Shown here: positions 14,074 through 26,604 of the stretch, piece by piece
Layout of the letters: each line of letters begins with the position of its first letter
Numbering within the stretch: the first letter of the stretch is position 1
Assembly (NCBI GenBank): GCA_024305405.1
Contig: JAKNDB010000015.1
Span: forward strand, 626,001 to 690,000
Direction: 5' to 3'
DNA: 64,000 nucleotides
Origin: Dirofilaria immitis
Lineage: Eukaryota > Nematoda > Chromadorea > Rhabditida > Onchocercidae
Program-made: the position numbers and the translations under genes
The notes under the pieces: model-generated
The model's database searches: none
The model's input: only the letters and a program-made list of their open reading frames with translations
Told to the model about the DNA's origin: nothing

Positions 14074-14651
14074 TAATCAAATCAATCAATAATTAATTAA
14101 TTTATTTATTTAGGGGCATTTTCATTATATGATGTCGATAAAGATGGTTATATAACAAAAGATGAAATGGCAGATATTGTTGAAGCAATTCATGCAATGG
14201 TCGGTAGTGTACTTGAATTACCCGATGATGAGGATACTCCCGAGAAACGTGTCGCTAAAATTTTCTCGAATATGGATCATGTATTATTATATTTTATTTC
14301 ATCCTTTAATTTTTAATCAAAATCAATTTATTTCGTAATAAATATCGTAACTTAATTTTAAATTAATAACTTTAATTTAAATTAATAATTAAATTTGATA
14401 AGATTTTTGAATATTAATTTTTTTAGCCATTTTATTTTTCAATAAAATTTTATTTAAAATTTCGATAAATACTTAAAATAAATATTTATTTACTTATTAT
14501 TATGATAACTGAATTTGTTAATTATCAAAAATGATAATAAAATATTGATTTAATTTCAGAATCTTGATGGTAAATTAACACTTGAAGAATTCAAAAAGGC
14601 TCTAAAAATGATCCATGTATTGTACAAGCACTTACAGATATTCATCATTAA
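11550..14651 (+). CDS. Neuronal calcium sensor (NCS/frequenin-type) EF-hand protein
   Basis: Five exons: 11550-11652, 12313-12475, 13856-13934, 14114-14280 and 14560-14651, all GT-AG; about 201 residues, near the family size of about 190. Family members bind calcium at membranes and regulate receptors, kinases and exocytosis in neurons. Seen: an N-myristoylation-type start (MGTSGSK, Gly2/Ser6) and a degenerate first EF-hand (YPSG in place of the usual CPxG). Three canonical loops follow, at about residues 86-97, 122-133 and 170-181 (DxNxDG, DVDKDG, DHNLDG), with [13 protein letters not shown] between them. The tail is [11 protein letters not shown]. Two exons carry one A too few. The run at 12318-12322 must be six A to join exon 1 in frame, and the run at 14593-14597 must be six to read the conserved [12 protein letters not shown] tail. 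As written the gene is frameshifted twice. NCS-1 versus another NCS paralogue is not settled. Confidence 0.9.
11891..12067 (+). pseudogene. Bacterial (Rickettsiales/Wolbachia-like) Bax inhibitor-1/YccA fragment
   Basis: Inside intron 1 of the calcium-sensor gene, one frame reads GIKSSDIYV...[22 protein letters not shown] followed by GLVAFLTV. This is the N-terminal part of the alphaproteobacterial Bax inhibitor-1 (YccA/TMBIM) membrane-protein family; the [17 protein letters not shown] signature is bacterial rather than metazoan in my recollection of the family. Only the first helix region is present. After about 12067 the similarity stops in A-rich DNA, and the frame meets a stop at 12110. 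No ATG precedes it in frame; TAA lies directly upstream. A 6-bp duplication (ATTACTATTACT) gives ITIT where a single IT is expected. No splice sites suggest it is an exon. I infer an old insertion from an endosymbiont genome. Confidence 0.75.
12775..12895. repeat. ~60-bp direct duplication in intron 2
   Basis: GGCCAAATCCTGTATTATAC followed by TCTRATA...AGAAGT...AGCAATATTAT occurs twice in tandem. Confidence 0.8.
13146..13548. repeat. Minisatellite in intron 2 of the calcium-sensor gene
   Basis: Units of about 30-45 bp built from CATTTCAATTGCTTTTTCATC, TAAATCGAGA and TTGTTTCTCCATCTGAATCGAG, in higher-order order. The overlapping open frames (repeated LNRDISIAF) are translations of the repeat. 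Confidence 0.9.
14023..14092. repeat. (TCAA)n microsatellite in intron 3
   Basis: A tetranucleotide TCAA/AATC run with a few interruptions, just upstream of exon 4 of the calcium-sensor gene. Confidence 0.9.
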
Positions 14652-14705
14652 CAAATTATGTATTTTAATAATCATATATAATTAAATAATCATATCAATA
14701 TCAGC

Positions 14706-14711
14706 AATAAA
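14706..14711 (+). terminator. Poly(A) signal of the calcium-sensor gene
   Basis: AATAAA 55 bases after the inferred stop codon (14649-14651). The position fits the frame-corrected C-terminus. Confidence 0.6.
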
Positions 14712-16150
14712 TGTTTAATGTATTTGTTTACATATTTATAAATTGATTTTGTTGCTAATTTTTATTTGTTTATTAAAAATTACCTTTTTTTGTTTTTATT
14801 ATTTTTTTCGTTTTTTTCTTATCATTCAATAATCAAATGATATTGGATAAAATTTCAATTTTAATCATTCAATTTTTAGCCATTTCATAAAAAAAAAGAA
14901 AAGTATTAAAATTAAATCAAATTCAATTTGCGATTAAATCATAAAATTGATCCAAATATTAGCTCTAATTATCAAAAATATTATTTGAACTAACATGAAG
15001 ATCAAATATTATAACCTTTGACATATTGCGAAAAAAAAACGATCGTAAAACAAATTCAAGCGATTTAAATTCGTAATGAATTTTATCAATTTAATACATC
15101 ACAAATTATTACAAATATTAGCTATCAATATCAAAAGGTATATATTATTTGCTAATGAAAAAGGTTATTAAATATTATTTGACCTTTGACTTATTACGAG
15201 AATCATCGTGAATGAATTGAAATAATTAAACGATAAACTTAAATCAATCAGGTTTTTTTCTCGATTTCTAATAATTTATCGTTTTTTTTTCATTCAAACA
15301 TATTAAAAGTATATTTTGTTGAAATGAAATCCAAAAATTTATTATTAGTAAAATTAAATTTTTAAAGTTTAATTTAAAATATATAATACATTCAGACTTT
15401 CACATACCAAAAATATTAAATATTAATATAATTTGTTACATCGAAAAGTATTAAATATTAAAATTTATATAAAAACTATGCTGAATATGAAGAAATATCT
15501 ATGACTATAATTGTATACAAAGAAAAAAGCATTATTTTTGAAATGCTAAAAATTTTCACAATAATTTATGAAACTAATAAAAATTTAAATTTAAATTTGA
15601 ATAATTGTTATTAAAATATAAAATTTGAAATTACGACAGTAAATTTTTTTTAAGCAATGAAATAATATTTCGAAATTAAATTTCATCTCAAGCAAATGTA
15701 TCTATATAGTTTTTAAGTTTAGCATCGAAATGTACATGTATCTTTCAATTACCACTGAAAACTTATCAATAAAACACACAAAATTTAATAAGAAAAATTG
15801 ATGGTATATGGCTAATGGGACAATAATTTTTCGTCATAAGCCCGTTGTTTATCTTGTTAAATATGATATGCATTTATGCAAAATTATTTGGTCCATGAAA
15901 ATAATGGCGGAGTGGGATTGATTGTTGAGGTCATTCTTGGCTTTAGGATTTGTCGTCATCTTATGTGTTATCGGCGAATTAGATCTTACGTATTATCGGC
16001 GAATTAGCAAGTGGGGATGATAGTTTGATATTTTTCAGGTCTACCGGATATTAATTAGGTGTTTAGTAAATGTACCATAAATTTCAGGTCATCTTGCTTT
16101 TTCATTTCTAAGTTCTCCAACATTTCGATGCGCATTTCATTAGCAAATAA
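14712..16150. other. Intergenic region upstream of CBP20
   Basis: Mostly featureless AT-rich DNA to about 15,840. The last 300 bases are less AT-rich and hold an ATGGCGG motif and a duplicated ATCGGCGAATTAG, likely the CBP20 promoter region. No gene seen. Confidence 0.55.
15901..16007 (+). promoter_or_regulatory. Putative CBP20 promoter elements
   Basis: AATAATGGCGG at about 15900-15910 resembles the YY1 site common in housekeeping promoters. TTATCGGCGAATTAG then occurs twice, at 15968-15982 and 15993-16007, 25 bp apart. Both lie 140-250 bp before the CBP20 start codon. The regulatory role is inferred from position and motif only. Confidence 0.35.
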
Positions 16151-17807
16151 ATGAGTAGTGTGATCAGTTTTCGAGCTAAAGACGACGCCTCATTATTAGG
16201 CCCTTATCGTGATCAACGATTCAAGGTGAACTTGTATTTTGATTAAATATTCATCACTTAATATGATTGATTCGTTTTGATATATTTTCTGCTGCATCTT
16301 TCTCAAAGATGTTTAGGAAAGTGAGCAGCCATTTTTCCATTTCAAAAAGTGAATCTTGAGAACTTAGCATTGCGCGGAAGACAAAGGCTTTCAAAATTCT
16401 CTTAAGCTGAAAACCTGATTGAAATTTTGAATCGGTGTTCTAAGCATTGAATAACTGTGCAATATGTTAGATTAAGATTTTTAATTTTTTTTTCTGTTTA
16501 TTACGTATATTCGCAGAAGAAGATAAGAAGTTATTATTAGTTTCGATTTTTATTGTTTTAGAATAAACTAATTTTCTCGGAATCATTGTGATTGATTACT
16601 AAGACAAGTTGGAAATTTCTATTTTTTATTTTTAATAGATTTGTTTATAAAATTCGCTATTAAGCTTATATTTTAGGGTTCACTGCGCGAACAAGAAAAG
16701 CTTCTGCTTACTTCGAAAACACTTTATGTTGGCAACTTATCATACTATACTACAGAGGAGCAGGTTTGGTTTGTATGATTAATTTATAATCATCATAGAT
16801 ATTCATTTCATATAATATCTATGGATCTTCTACTCTGCAATTCTTATCTGTTGTAGTTTTTCAGACTTACGAGCTATTCAGTCGAGCTGGTGATATCAAG
16901 CGCATTATCATGGGTATCGATCGATTCAAGAAGACACCGTGTGGATTTTGTTTTGTCGAGTGAGTAGAATATTTTTTTAAGCATTCAAAGATTTGTTTCT
17001 CCTCATTTTGATATGGTACTAAGAAATTTTGAATTAATTTGATGACAGAATTTCTTGACCGATGACTTTTAAGCAGCAAACCATTGTTGAATTAATTAAT
17101 GTTGATACTAGAAGCATTGCCTTTTTAGAATAATTAATGGTTCGACTGAAAAAAAATTCATGCAGGATCATCCTTTAATTTGCATGTAAAAGGATTTATT
17201 AGCTTATGCAGATACTACCTTCGAGAAGATGCTGAAGATGCAATGCGATGCATAAATGGAACTCGATTAGATGATCGAATAATTCGTACAGATTGGGATG
17301 CTGGATTCGTAGAAGGCCGACAATATGGACGTGGTAAACATGGTGGACAGGTAATAGATATCGATTTTTAATTTTAATTCACTATAACTTTTCGAAGTCA
17401 TACTAGAGTAGCAAAAATCATCTAAAAGTGCTTGATGAAGGCATAAATTTCTTCAAATTAAAATATTTCTATCATTTCTTACTGGTTTTTCTTTTGGGAA
17501 AATCGAAAGTCGCATTTTGAAAATATACAATTATATGTGTAGGATTTATACATTGTAGATACAACTTATAGGTCCGAGATGAATACCGTAAAGATTATGA
17601 TCCAGGCCGAGGAGGATGGAACAGAGTTATTGCAACAAGAAGTAAGTGCTTTGTTTTTTCAGAACTGTTTGAGGAATAATTGAAAAACTTTTCCTTGTAA
17701 TTCGTAATTTTCAAATTTCTTATTTTGATAATAAAATGGCATTTAAAAGTAGTTTAATAGATGTTAGTGCTTCCAATTTTTGTGTTGCAGATGCTGGATT
17801 GGAATAA
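16151..17807 (+). CDS. ncbp-2: Nuclear cap-binding protein subunit 2 (CBP20)
   Basis: Six exons: 16151-16225, 16677-16763, 16865-16959, 17212-17350, 17572-17641 and 17791-17807, all GT-AG and in phase, giving 160 residues (human about 156). With CBP80 it binds the m7G cap of nuclear RNA and acts in splicing, export and nonsense-mediated decay. Seen: one RRM with RNP2 LYVGNL (residues 41-46) and RNP1 GFCFVEYY (81-88, split by intron 3). The cap-stacking tyrosines correspond to Tyr19 (PYRDQ) and Tyr42. The near-invariant blocks [19 protein letters not shown] and GRQYGRG..GGQVRDEYR are present. The divergent N-terminus and short C-terminus are normal for the family. Introns are short. No frame damage. 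The gene symbol follows the C. elegans name for this orthologue. Confidence 0.97.
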
Positions 17808-18534
17808 CTTTCAAAAAAATGTTCAGTCAGGATGAACATCGCCTAATGTGTACACTCATGGCCTAAGCATTTTTCATTATTTAATCAAAATTACAGTTTT
17901 GTCTTTTGTTGTAAATTCCGCAAAAAATTTCATATTAAAAAATCAGTAGCTTGTTGATTGCATTTCAAGTGTACCCATCACATGTGGATAATTCTTAATA
18001 AGGCATTCTGTGAAGCGTGCCTTACATCATCATTATATACTTTAATTACACATTTTATACCCCGAATTATTAACAATCATTTTTTTAAACATTAGTTATA
18101 CTACTGGAGTACCCATAATTATGATAAGTCTAGTAAGATTTTGAAAATCAGTGGAATCAAGATATGTTGTTGTAAAATAGTGTATCTCATCAACTACAAT
18201 AATGTTGCTATTCGTTGATTTTGTTAGAAAGTGATTCAAAGTTTTCTTGGAAGCGATTTATAGTAATTTTTGTTTAGATTTTGATTTTTCCCTTTAAAAG
18301 TCGCTGATTCATAATAGTTGATATAAAACAATATTATGGTGATTCCATAAATTAAAATTATCTGTTAGATCAGAAAATATCTTCTCTCATCAGTGATATT
18401 TTTCGTGGACGCTCATTTTCATTTGAATTTATCACATTCATATAGCGTACCTTAAAATTTTCCATTCATTTTCTCTGTTTCTATCCTTGTGGGTTTTTGG
18501 GAAAATTATGTTTTATTTTATGAATCATGAACTT

Positions 18535-18540
18535 AATAAA
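18535..18540 (+). terminator. Possible distal poly(A) signal of CBP20
   Basis: AATAAA about 730 bases after the CBP20 stop. It is the clearest signal in the downstream region, but the distance is long and an earlier variant signal could be used. Confidence 0.3.
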
Positions 18541-20016
18541 AGATTTTTCATACTATACCTCAGCATTACTAAAACTGGTTTATACATTTCAACCTTCAAA
18601 TTAATCTCTTTCAAATTCGTTTTTTTTTCCCGAAACTCTAGGACAAACAGCTGAATCAAGAAATCAGTTTGGTATTTTCTCTCTTACTTTTCAATTTAAT
18701 TTTTATTTCTCTTGCCATACATGTTGCATTTCCCCGTTTTTTTTTCTTCCTTTTTTTTACAGAGAATATATGTAAATAGGTGATTTACTTTGTGAGAAAG
18801 TATTATTCATACTTATTCATCTTCTAAATATTATTTTGTGAAAAATTTCATACACGTGATAATAAATCAGAAATGATAAAATATTTCTTGTGAAATTTTA
18901 TTTTAAATCAAAAAATTGCATTTTTATCTCTGAATCATTTCACATATATTTATATAAATATATCATTGAAGTAGAGATGAGTAAATTCAAAAATTTTTTT
19001 CAATTTTTTTTTTTTATAAAACGTAATGAAATAAATTTTTGCTATTACAATAATTACTAAATAGGATGGAAAATGGAAAAGAAAACAAAAAAATGAATTG
19101 ATAAAAATTTCACCATATGTCAATTCGTATATCAGGCATATTTCAACGAATAAAGAGAAATATAATTTTGAAAAATATTTGAGCGTTTTTTTTTTTAAAA
19201 AAAAAAGATTCAGAAAATGAACAGAAAATAAACAAATAAACAAACAAATGAATCAAATTTTTCACTTACCAAAAACTTAACAAATATAGCTCATAAAATA
19301 TAATTTTAATTTACAAACTTCTTTTTTTTTTTTTTTTATATTGGCAAAAGAAAGAAGGAATGAGTTCGATAGAACAGATGTGTATTTAAAGCAATCTTAT
19401 ATGTAACTAATTTACAAAAATTTTCATTTAACTTTCTAATTTATGAGTTTCCGCTAGCTGATCAAAATTCATTTAATCTTTCTCATCGTTTTAACTTTTT
19501 TTTTTGTTTTCAGAAAATAAAGAGAAAAAATTTTTGTTTAAGATAAATGATAGTAGGATATAGTGTGATAACATTGAGATAATTCTATATTCATAAATAA
19601 TCTTCTTTGATAAAATATATTTTCGTTTTTGAAATATATATTTTAGAATTTGTTCAATTCTTAATCATTGATCATTTTTTTTTCGCTTTTTTTTTATTTC
19701 ATTATAATTTTCAAGTATTAAAATTAAAACAAAATCGTGATCAATTGATTTATAGAATATTTTTTCTTAAATGTAATATAGGATGATCATATATTAGTAT
19801 CATAAAAAAGTCTTATCCGTTCTTCGAATTATCAATAAATTCTCGAATTGTTGTAATATCATACTTTTAATCATATAAGTTTACTTTTCTTCCAAACTTT
19901 TTAACTTAACTTATTATATTTCTGTTTTTTTTTCTCTTTGCGCTATGGAAATAGAAATGTTGAAAAACATTTTTTTTTAGAAATTTTTGATATATTAAAA
20001 TATATTTAAATTAGCA

Positions 20017-20044
20017 TAATAATAATAATGTATTAATAATAATG

Positions 20045-20136
<92 letters not shown>
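20017..20136. repeat. (AAT)n microsatellite
   Basis: About 40 AAT triplets with a few AAC/AATG interruptions. Confidence 0.95.
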
Positions 20137-20139
<3 letters not shown>

Positions 20140-20907
20140 TGTATTAGTTAATTAGAAACAAATATTTCGAATTATCGATGTTTAAAAATTAATCGATAAA
20201 AATAAGTTATTGTTTGAAATATCAATCATCTTATCAATTCTGATTTCAAGAAAAATAATCTCTCTATTTCCATTTATTATATAAATTATATTATATTATT
20301 TAGTAGCTGTGATAAGTTTTTAGCAAATAATGATTGTTTCTTTCTTTTTTCTTTTTTTATCATTTTGTTAATTTATGCTTTATGAATATCAATCATAAAA
20401 ATTTTAATGATTGAATGATAAATTTCGATCAAAGATTTGTTATCATCAAATTTGAACAATTAGCATTCTTTTTTTTCTTAAGCAATACATTAATTCTATT
20501 TAATGGAAAAGTTTTCATTCTTTAAAACTTATTTTTTATAATGCTATTGCAATTTTGCGGAAGAAATTTATTTTAAAAGATGAAAAGAAGGAAGAAAAAG
20601 AAATTAGCGATAAGAATGATTATTAATTAAGATGGATTATTTTATTAATAGAGTAAGCAAAAATCAATTATCAATTCAAATGATAATCTTGCAATATTTA
20701 TTTATTACTTTTTAGCAAAGAAAAAAATGATAAGAAGGATTAATTAATTAATCTTTTCTTTTTTCCGATTCCTTCATTGATAATTTAAAAAAAAATTTTT
20801 TTATCAATTGAAACTAATGAAAATGATTAGAAATGATAAGATTAACAAAAATTAATGCTAGCATAAAGGAAATTGAAGGTTTTTGATTTTTCAAAAATAA
20901 CAAGAAA

Positions 20908-21034
20908 TAAGAGAGAGGGAGAGAAAATGAACGAGAGAAAAGGGAAAAGGAGAGACGAGAAAGGGAAGGGAGAAAAAGAGAAAGAAGGAGAGAGAGAGGG
21001 AGAGAGAGAGGAAAGAGAGAGAGGGAGAGAGAGG
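20908..21034. repeat. GA-rich purine tract
   Basis: A polypurine stretch dominated by GAGAG(A/G)G units on the plus strand. The Ser/Leu-rich minus-strand open frame over it is a composition artefact. Confidence 0.85.
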
Positions 21035-21558
21035 TTGAGGAATAGATGAAATGATTAGCTGAAAAAATTGAACTTTTTTTTTTTTAAAAAGGGACAAAAT
21101 AATTCGTTCTCACAAAAATAATAAATTTTTATTTTTATTTTTTTTTGCGGCCAACTTTATCAATTCAATAACTATCATCAACAAATAACAGCAACAGCTG
21201 TTATTTCTTTTTTCAACAATTTTCTTTTCCATAATACAACACCTTTTCTTCGCTTTTTTTTGCCTTATCTTTTCCATTAGAATTTGTTGAAGTGTAATTT
21301 TTTTTTTTTGTCTAAATCTCGAATACTCTAATTGAAAATAACTTTTTCAAACTACCACTTTAACAATAGTTTAAATTTTTGAAAAAGTTTTAAATTAAAT
21401 TTGAGAGAAAAAAAACGACCTTCGTATCATTCTTCATTATCAATTTATCTTTTTTATCATTTATTTATTAGCAATTTAAACGGTTTTTTTCTTTTTCTTT
21501 CCTTTTTATGTTTCTTATCTCGAAGCATTTATTATCATTAAAAAATTGGTATAATAAT

Positions 21559-21905
21559 TAGGAAATTTGGAATTTTTATTCATAAGTATAGGAAATTTGG
21601 AATTAATTAATTTCAAATTAATAAATTATTTTTATTCATAAGTATAGGAAATTTGGAATTAATTAATTTCAAATTAATAAATTATTTTTATTCATAAGTA
21701 TAGGAAATTTGGAATTAATTAATTTCAAATTAATAAATTATTTTTATTCATAAGTATAGGAAATTTGGAATTAATTAATTTCAAATTAATAAATTATTTT
21801 TATTCATAAGTATAGGAAATTTGGAATTAATTAATTTCAAATTAATAAATTATTTTTATTCATAAGTATAGGAAATTTGGAATTAATTAATTTCAAATTA
21901 ATAAA
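21559..21905. repeat. 56-bp tandem repeat, six copies
   Basis: ATAGGAAATTTGGAATTAAT starts recur every 56 bp, followed by TTTCAAATTAATAAATTA and TTCATAAGT. Copies are nearly identical. The sequence is unrelated to the 56-bp satellite at 6.5 kb. Confidence 0.95.
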
Positions 21906-22564
21906 TTTTTATTGAATAAAAAATTTTTCATAAAGAAGAAAAAAATAGTTTGCACAAATTAAATTATTATTATTATTTTATTTTCCTCAACATGAAATTA
22001 TATAAATTTTCAAAATGCATTCAATAATGATCGAATGATATATTTAGCGATAATTTTGTTAGATTTTAGATAATATCATATAAGAATTTAAAATCAATAA
22101 TTAAAAAGAAAAAAATAATAATTAATAATTGTATTTCAATTTGGAATAATTTCAAGCATTGATTTTTTTAGGATAATAAAATTAATTTATCAATTGAAAC
22201 AAAAGAATTATATTATTAAGTTAATATTGGCCGATAATAAGTTTATCAATTTTTAATTTCTTCTTCTTTTTTTTTCTTTCCTTCAACAAATTTTATTTTA
22301 TATTTCAAAAAAATATTCCTCATAGATTTACAAAAATTTTAATAATTAAATTTGAAACAAACAAAATTTTAACTTTTGCGATGATTTCATCAGCAAAAAG
22401 AAGGAAAAAAATTTCGAACTTTTTTTCTGCCTTTTACCTTTGAATTTTTGTAATACAAAAACCTGTCATTGTTTTATTTTGATTGATTTGGTAAATATCA
22501 TATTATTTGTCATTTCTGTTTCATAAGTGAAACAAGAATCTTTCTTGCCAAATAACTTTTTAAC

Positions 22565-22805
22565 TTTTTTTTATCAGTTTTTAAATCAATGAGATAAGAA
22601 ATTTCACAAAAAAGGTTTTTTTTTCAGTTTTCAAATCAATGAGATAAGAAATTTCAGGAAAAAAAGGTTTCTTTTCTTAGTTTTTTTTTTGGTTTTCGAA
22701 TCAATGAGATAGGAAATTTCAGGAAAAAAAGAGGTTTTTTTTTCAGTTTTGAAATCAATGAGATAAGATAGTTTTTCAAATCAATGAGATAAGAAGTTTC
22801 AGGCA
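22565..22805. repeat. ~50-bp tandem repeat, five copies
   Basis: Repeated TTTCAAATCAATGAGATAAG and AAATTTCAGGAAAAAAAGG blocks with variable T-run spacers. Confidence 0.85.
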
Positions 22806-23409
22806 AAAAAAAAAGGCCGCAAAATGATCAATTTCTTCTCAAATTATCATTTAAAAGTTATTTTTAAAGAATAATTTAGCACAATTTTATTGTATTTTTA
22901 AAAATGAAAAAAGAAGAAAAGGCAAAAGAAAAAAAAATTTGTGAAATATTTGTGAAAATAATTTTACATTTTAAATGAACAAAATGTTAGTTTTTTTTCT
23001 TTTTGGTTAAAATAATTGAAATATTTGAAAAATATGTTTATTATTAAATTATAAATGTTTTTGATTGCTAATAAATTATTTCTAATTTTCTTTTCTTCAA
23101 ATATTATATATATATATTTTATGAAATGATATAATCGCTTTTTCTATTCAAATATTGCAATATTTCTTTTTTTTGTTTTTTTTTTTTTTTAAATTAAAAA
23201 ATTTCTTGCATTTTTTTGGTATATTTGAGAAAAAAAAAGGTTATTTAATAAATTTTACTCGAAAATTTATCAAATTACTTAAAATTATTAATATAAAATA
23301 GAATAATTAATATAATGTAATTTCGATTATTTTTTAATACAATATTGAATTATATTTATTAAATGGTTGATTAATATATTATAATTTTTATGTATTTTTA
23401 CTATTTTCG

Positions 23410-25180
23410 TGATATTACATTGATAGAGAAAAAGTAATCTATTACCAATTGATTATTAATAATCGATGACAGGTATCATCATTATACCTGGATAACAAAT
23501 ATTATAATCTGTCATAAATGTCCGTTTTGCAATATCTACTGATATTTTATTGATAGAGAAAAAGCACATTAACGCTGAATTATTATCAGTAATGGATGAT
23601 CGGTTTATAATATTCCGCGAGTATTATTATCATATCTGGTTAACAAATATCATAATCTCTTGTTATCTGCTAATATTTTGTTATCTGCTAATATTTTGCT
23701 GATAGTGAGTAATTATTAAATAATAGATGATCAATTTATAACGTTCCGCAGGTATATCATCATCATACCTGGCTAGCAAATATAATGATCTTCCATGACT
23801 AAATAGAACTTTACCTATTTATTCCTATATATTAAATGCTTATTACCTTTTTTTTCCTAATCCTCTCATACTAACTTTTTCGTTCGATTATTAACAAATA
23901 ATAAGAAGAGATAAGATGAACTCATTAAATTAATTAGAGGTAAATAGCCAGGTACACTTTTGATCATTTATATCATTGCTTATTTCTGGAATAAAAATTT
24001 TTACATTTTTCAATTTTTTGAATTACAAAAAAATTGGAAAAAATTCCGTTAGTTTGTTTAATTGATTTTTTGTTAAAATATTACTTATTTCAGATATAAA
24101 TTATAGATGCAAATATTGAATCATTATTATATTTATCAATTATTTTAGCAGAAATAATTATCTTTATTGATCTATACCTATTATCAAGAAATAATTAAAC
24201 AAATCTATAATTAGATATAAAAGTAATCTTCGCAGGTAAATTATATGTTACATATAAAAATTTTATAATTAACTCAAGAGGATTGAAATAGTTGGAAATA
24301 TGAAAGGAGAGAATATCTACTGAGAAGAGAATATATTGAAGTGTAGAAAGGGGAGAAAAAAAAACCTGTCTTAGTATCATCATTATTTAACATCTATAAA
24401 ACCTAACTACAAACAATATAATGCAAACAACTTATATATTTCAATTTAACATTTTCATCAATACCTTTATTCACTGTAACAATGCTAATTTTTCATCTTA
24501 TCATCAACCATCATTTATCACTCATCATCATCATCATCATTTTATCACCATCATCACTATTAACATTATCATCATCAATTATCATCATTGCTGAAAAAAG
24601 TTTTATAATGTAATATATTATGCATTATTTCTCGATCACATGCAAACAACTTATATATTTCAATTTAACATTTTCATCAATACCTTTATTCACTGTAACA
24701 ATGCTAATTTTTCATCTTATCATCAACCATCATTTATCATTCAACATCATCATCATCTTTCATCATTCATCATTTATCATCATCATCATTACCATCTATC
24801 GTTACATTTATTTTTTTAAAATTCATTTATTATAAAATAAATCATTGATTATTAAAGATTAACAATATTTCCCTGATTATTTTTAATTCAAAAAAGGTGA
24901 TAAGCATTTAATATATAGGAATAGATAGGTAAAGTTCTATTTAATCATAAGAGATTATGATGATATTTGTTATCCAGGTATGATGATGACATACCTACGG
25001 AATATTATAATATTCACCTTTTTGAATTAAAAATAATCAGGGAAATATTGTTAATCTTTAATCGGAATATTATAAATCGATCATCTATTACTTAATAATT
25101 ATATCAGCAGATAACAAACATTTCATTGATACAAATCATTGATATTCGTTGATGTTAAAGATCAACAATATTTTTATGAT
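23410..25180. mobile_element. Fold-back (long inverted repeat) element, candidate
   Basis: The left arm at about 23725-23855 and the right arm at about 24893-25020 are inverted copies. Both contain, on the arm-forward strand, TTCCG(C/T)AGGTAT, CATCATCATACCTGG, AAATAGAACTTTACCTAT and TATATTAAATGCTTAT. The left side holds extra diverged copies of the same module near 23,420 and 23,560. The right side adds a second inverted pair, 24851-24899 against 25014-25062 (ACAATATTTCCCTGATTATT). The centre has a ~100-bp direct duplication (TATATTTCAATTTAACATTT, at about 24437 and 24653). No transposase frame is seen, so this is a non-autonomous fold-back/MITE-like element at best; target-site duplications were not found by eye. 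Confidence 0.6.
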
Positions 25181-25588
25181 TATTTTTAATCGAAAAAAAG
25201 AAAGATTAATTTAAAATATAATTTTCAATTATTTTACAAATGAAATACATTTGTTAATTTTACAAAACTATTTAATGAGAGCTAAAAATTTAGCTAAAAA
25301 TTTTAACTAAACTAACCACAATGATAATTTTATTTTATATTTATCATTTTTAACTTATCAATGAATGCTATCAATTTTCTTCCACATTTTAGAATATTAT
25401 CTCTCGATTTTAATCAACAAATTTTTACGTCTTTTTAAAATTCCAAAGCATTCAATGATCATTTTCGAAAATTCGATGATCATTCTCGATTATGAATCAA
25501 ACAATAATTAATCCTTTATGTATACAACTAAAATTATTAAAGCTATTTCAAGCCAACGAGTAAACTTTTACGCTTCATTTATCGGTTA

Positions 25589-26104
25589 AATAACTTTACA
25601 ATCAGTCTGATCGTCATACTGTAATCTATATATTTTATGATACTGTAATATGATATATCTTTCCTGAACGATTTATTTTTGCCTGTTATTCCGTATTATA
25701 ACAATTATATTATAAAAGCATTAATGAAAATTGCTATCTTACAATAATTTATAACAATATTTATATTTGTATAGTAGTAGTAGTAGTAAAGTACGTAAAG
25801 TAAACTTGTAAATTTAATTATAAATAGGGAAAGTTTACGATCAATTTGATCGTCATACTGTAATCGATATATTTTTCGATACTGTAATATAATGTATCTT
25901 TCTTGGAGATTTATTTTTGCCTATTAATCCTCTATTATAACAATGATATTATAAAATTGTCATTTTACAACAATTTATAACAATATTTATATTTGTATAA
26001 TAGTATTAGTATTAGTAATAATAATAATAATAGTAGTAGTAGTAGTAGTAGTAGTAGTAAAGTACGGTAAAGTAAACTTATCTTATAAATTAAATTATAA
26101 ATAG
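25589..26104. repeat. ~250-bp tandem segmental duplication
   Basis: Both copies contain TTTACRATCA, GATCGTCATACTGTAAT, GATACTGTAATA, ACAATATTTATATTTGTATA and an AGT triplet run, then AAAGTACG...AAAGTAAACTT. The AGT run is longer in the second copy. Confidence 0.85.
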
Positions 26105-26604
26105 GAAAAGTTAAACAAACAAAAATTTGCTAAAAGTCTAATTGCTTTATAAAGATTAATTCAATTTCAAAATGTTATATTAAAAATAAAATTTGCATAA
26201 GTACCTAACTTATTACATGTTTACATAGAAAGTTGCTAATCGAAAAGTTTTTGATATTAATTTAAAAATTTAATTAATTACATAATTTTTTTTTTTTTGA
26301 CTAAGCTATTCCTATAAAAATTTATATCATAAAGTTAGATAAAATAAAAGAAATGAAAACAAAAATTAATCAATAATATATTAGCAACTATATATATTAC
26401 ATTTAAAATTTTTAAATTAATTAATATCTAAAGATTTTTTTATTAAACGAAAAATTTTTATCATTATCTTCTTTCTCTTATATATATATCACTCTTTATC
26501 AATGTTACTTTCTTCATATGTTAAAAAAAAAAACAACAACTAAAATGAAATATTAAATCATTTCTTTTAAAAAAAAATATTTTAAATAGCTTTAATAAAA
26601 AAAT

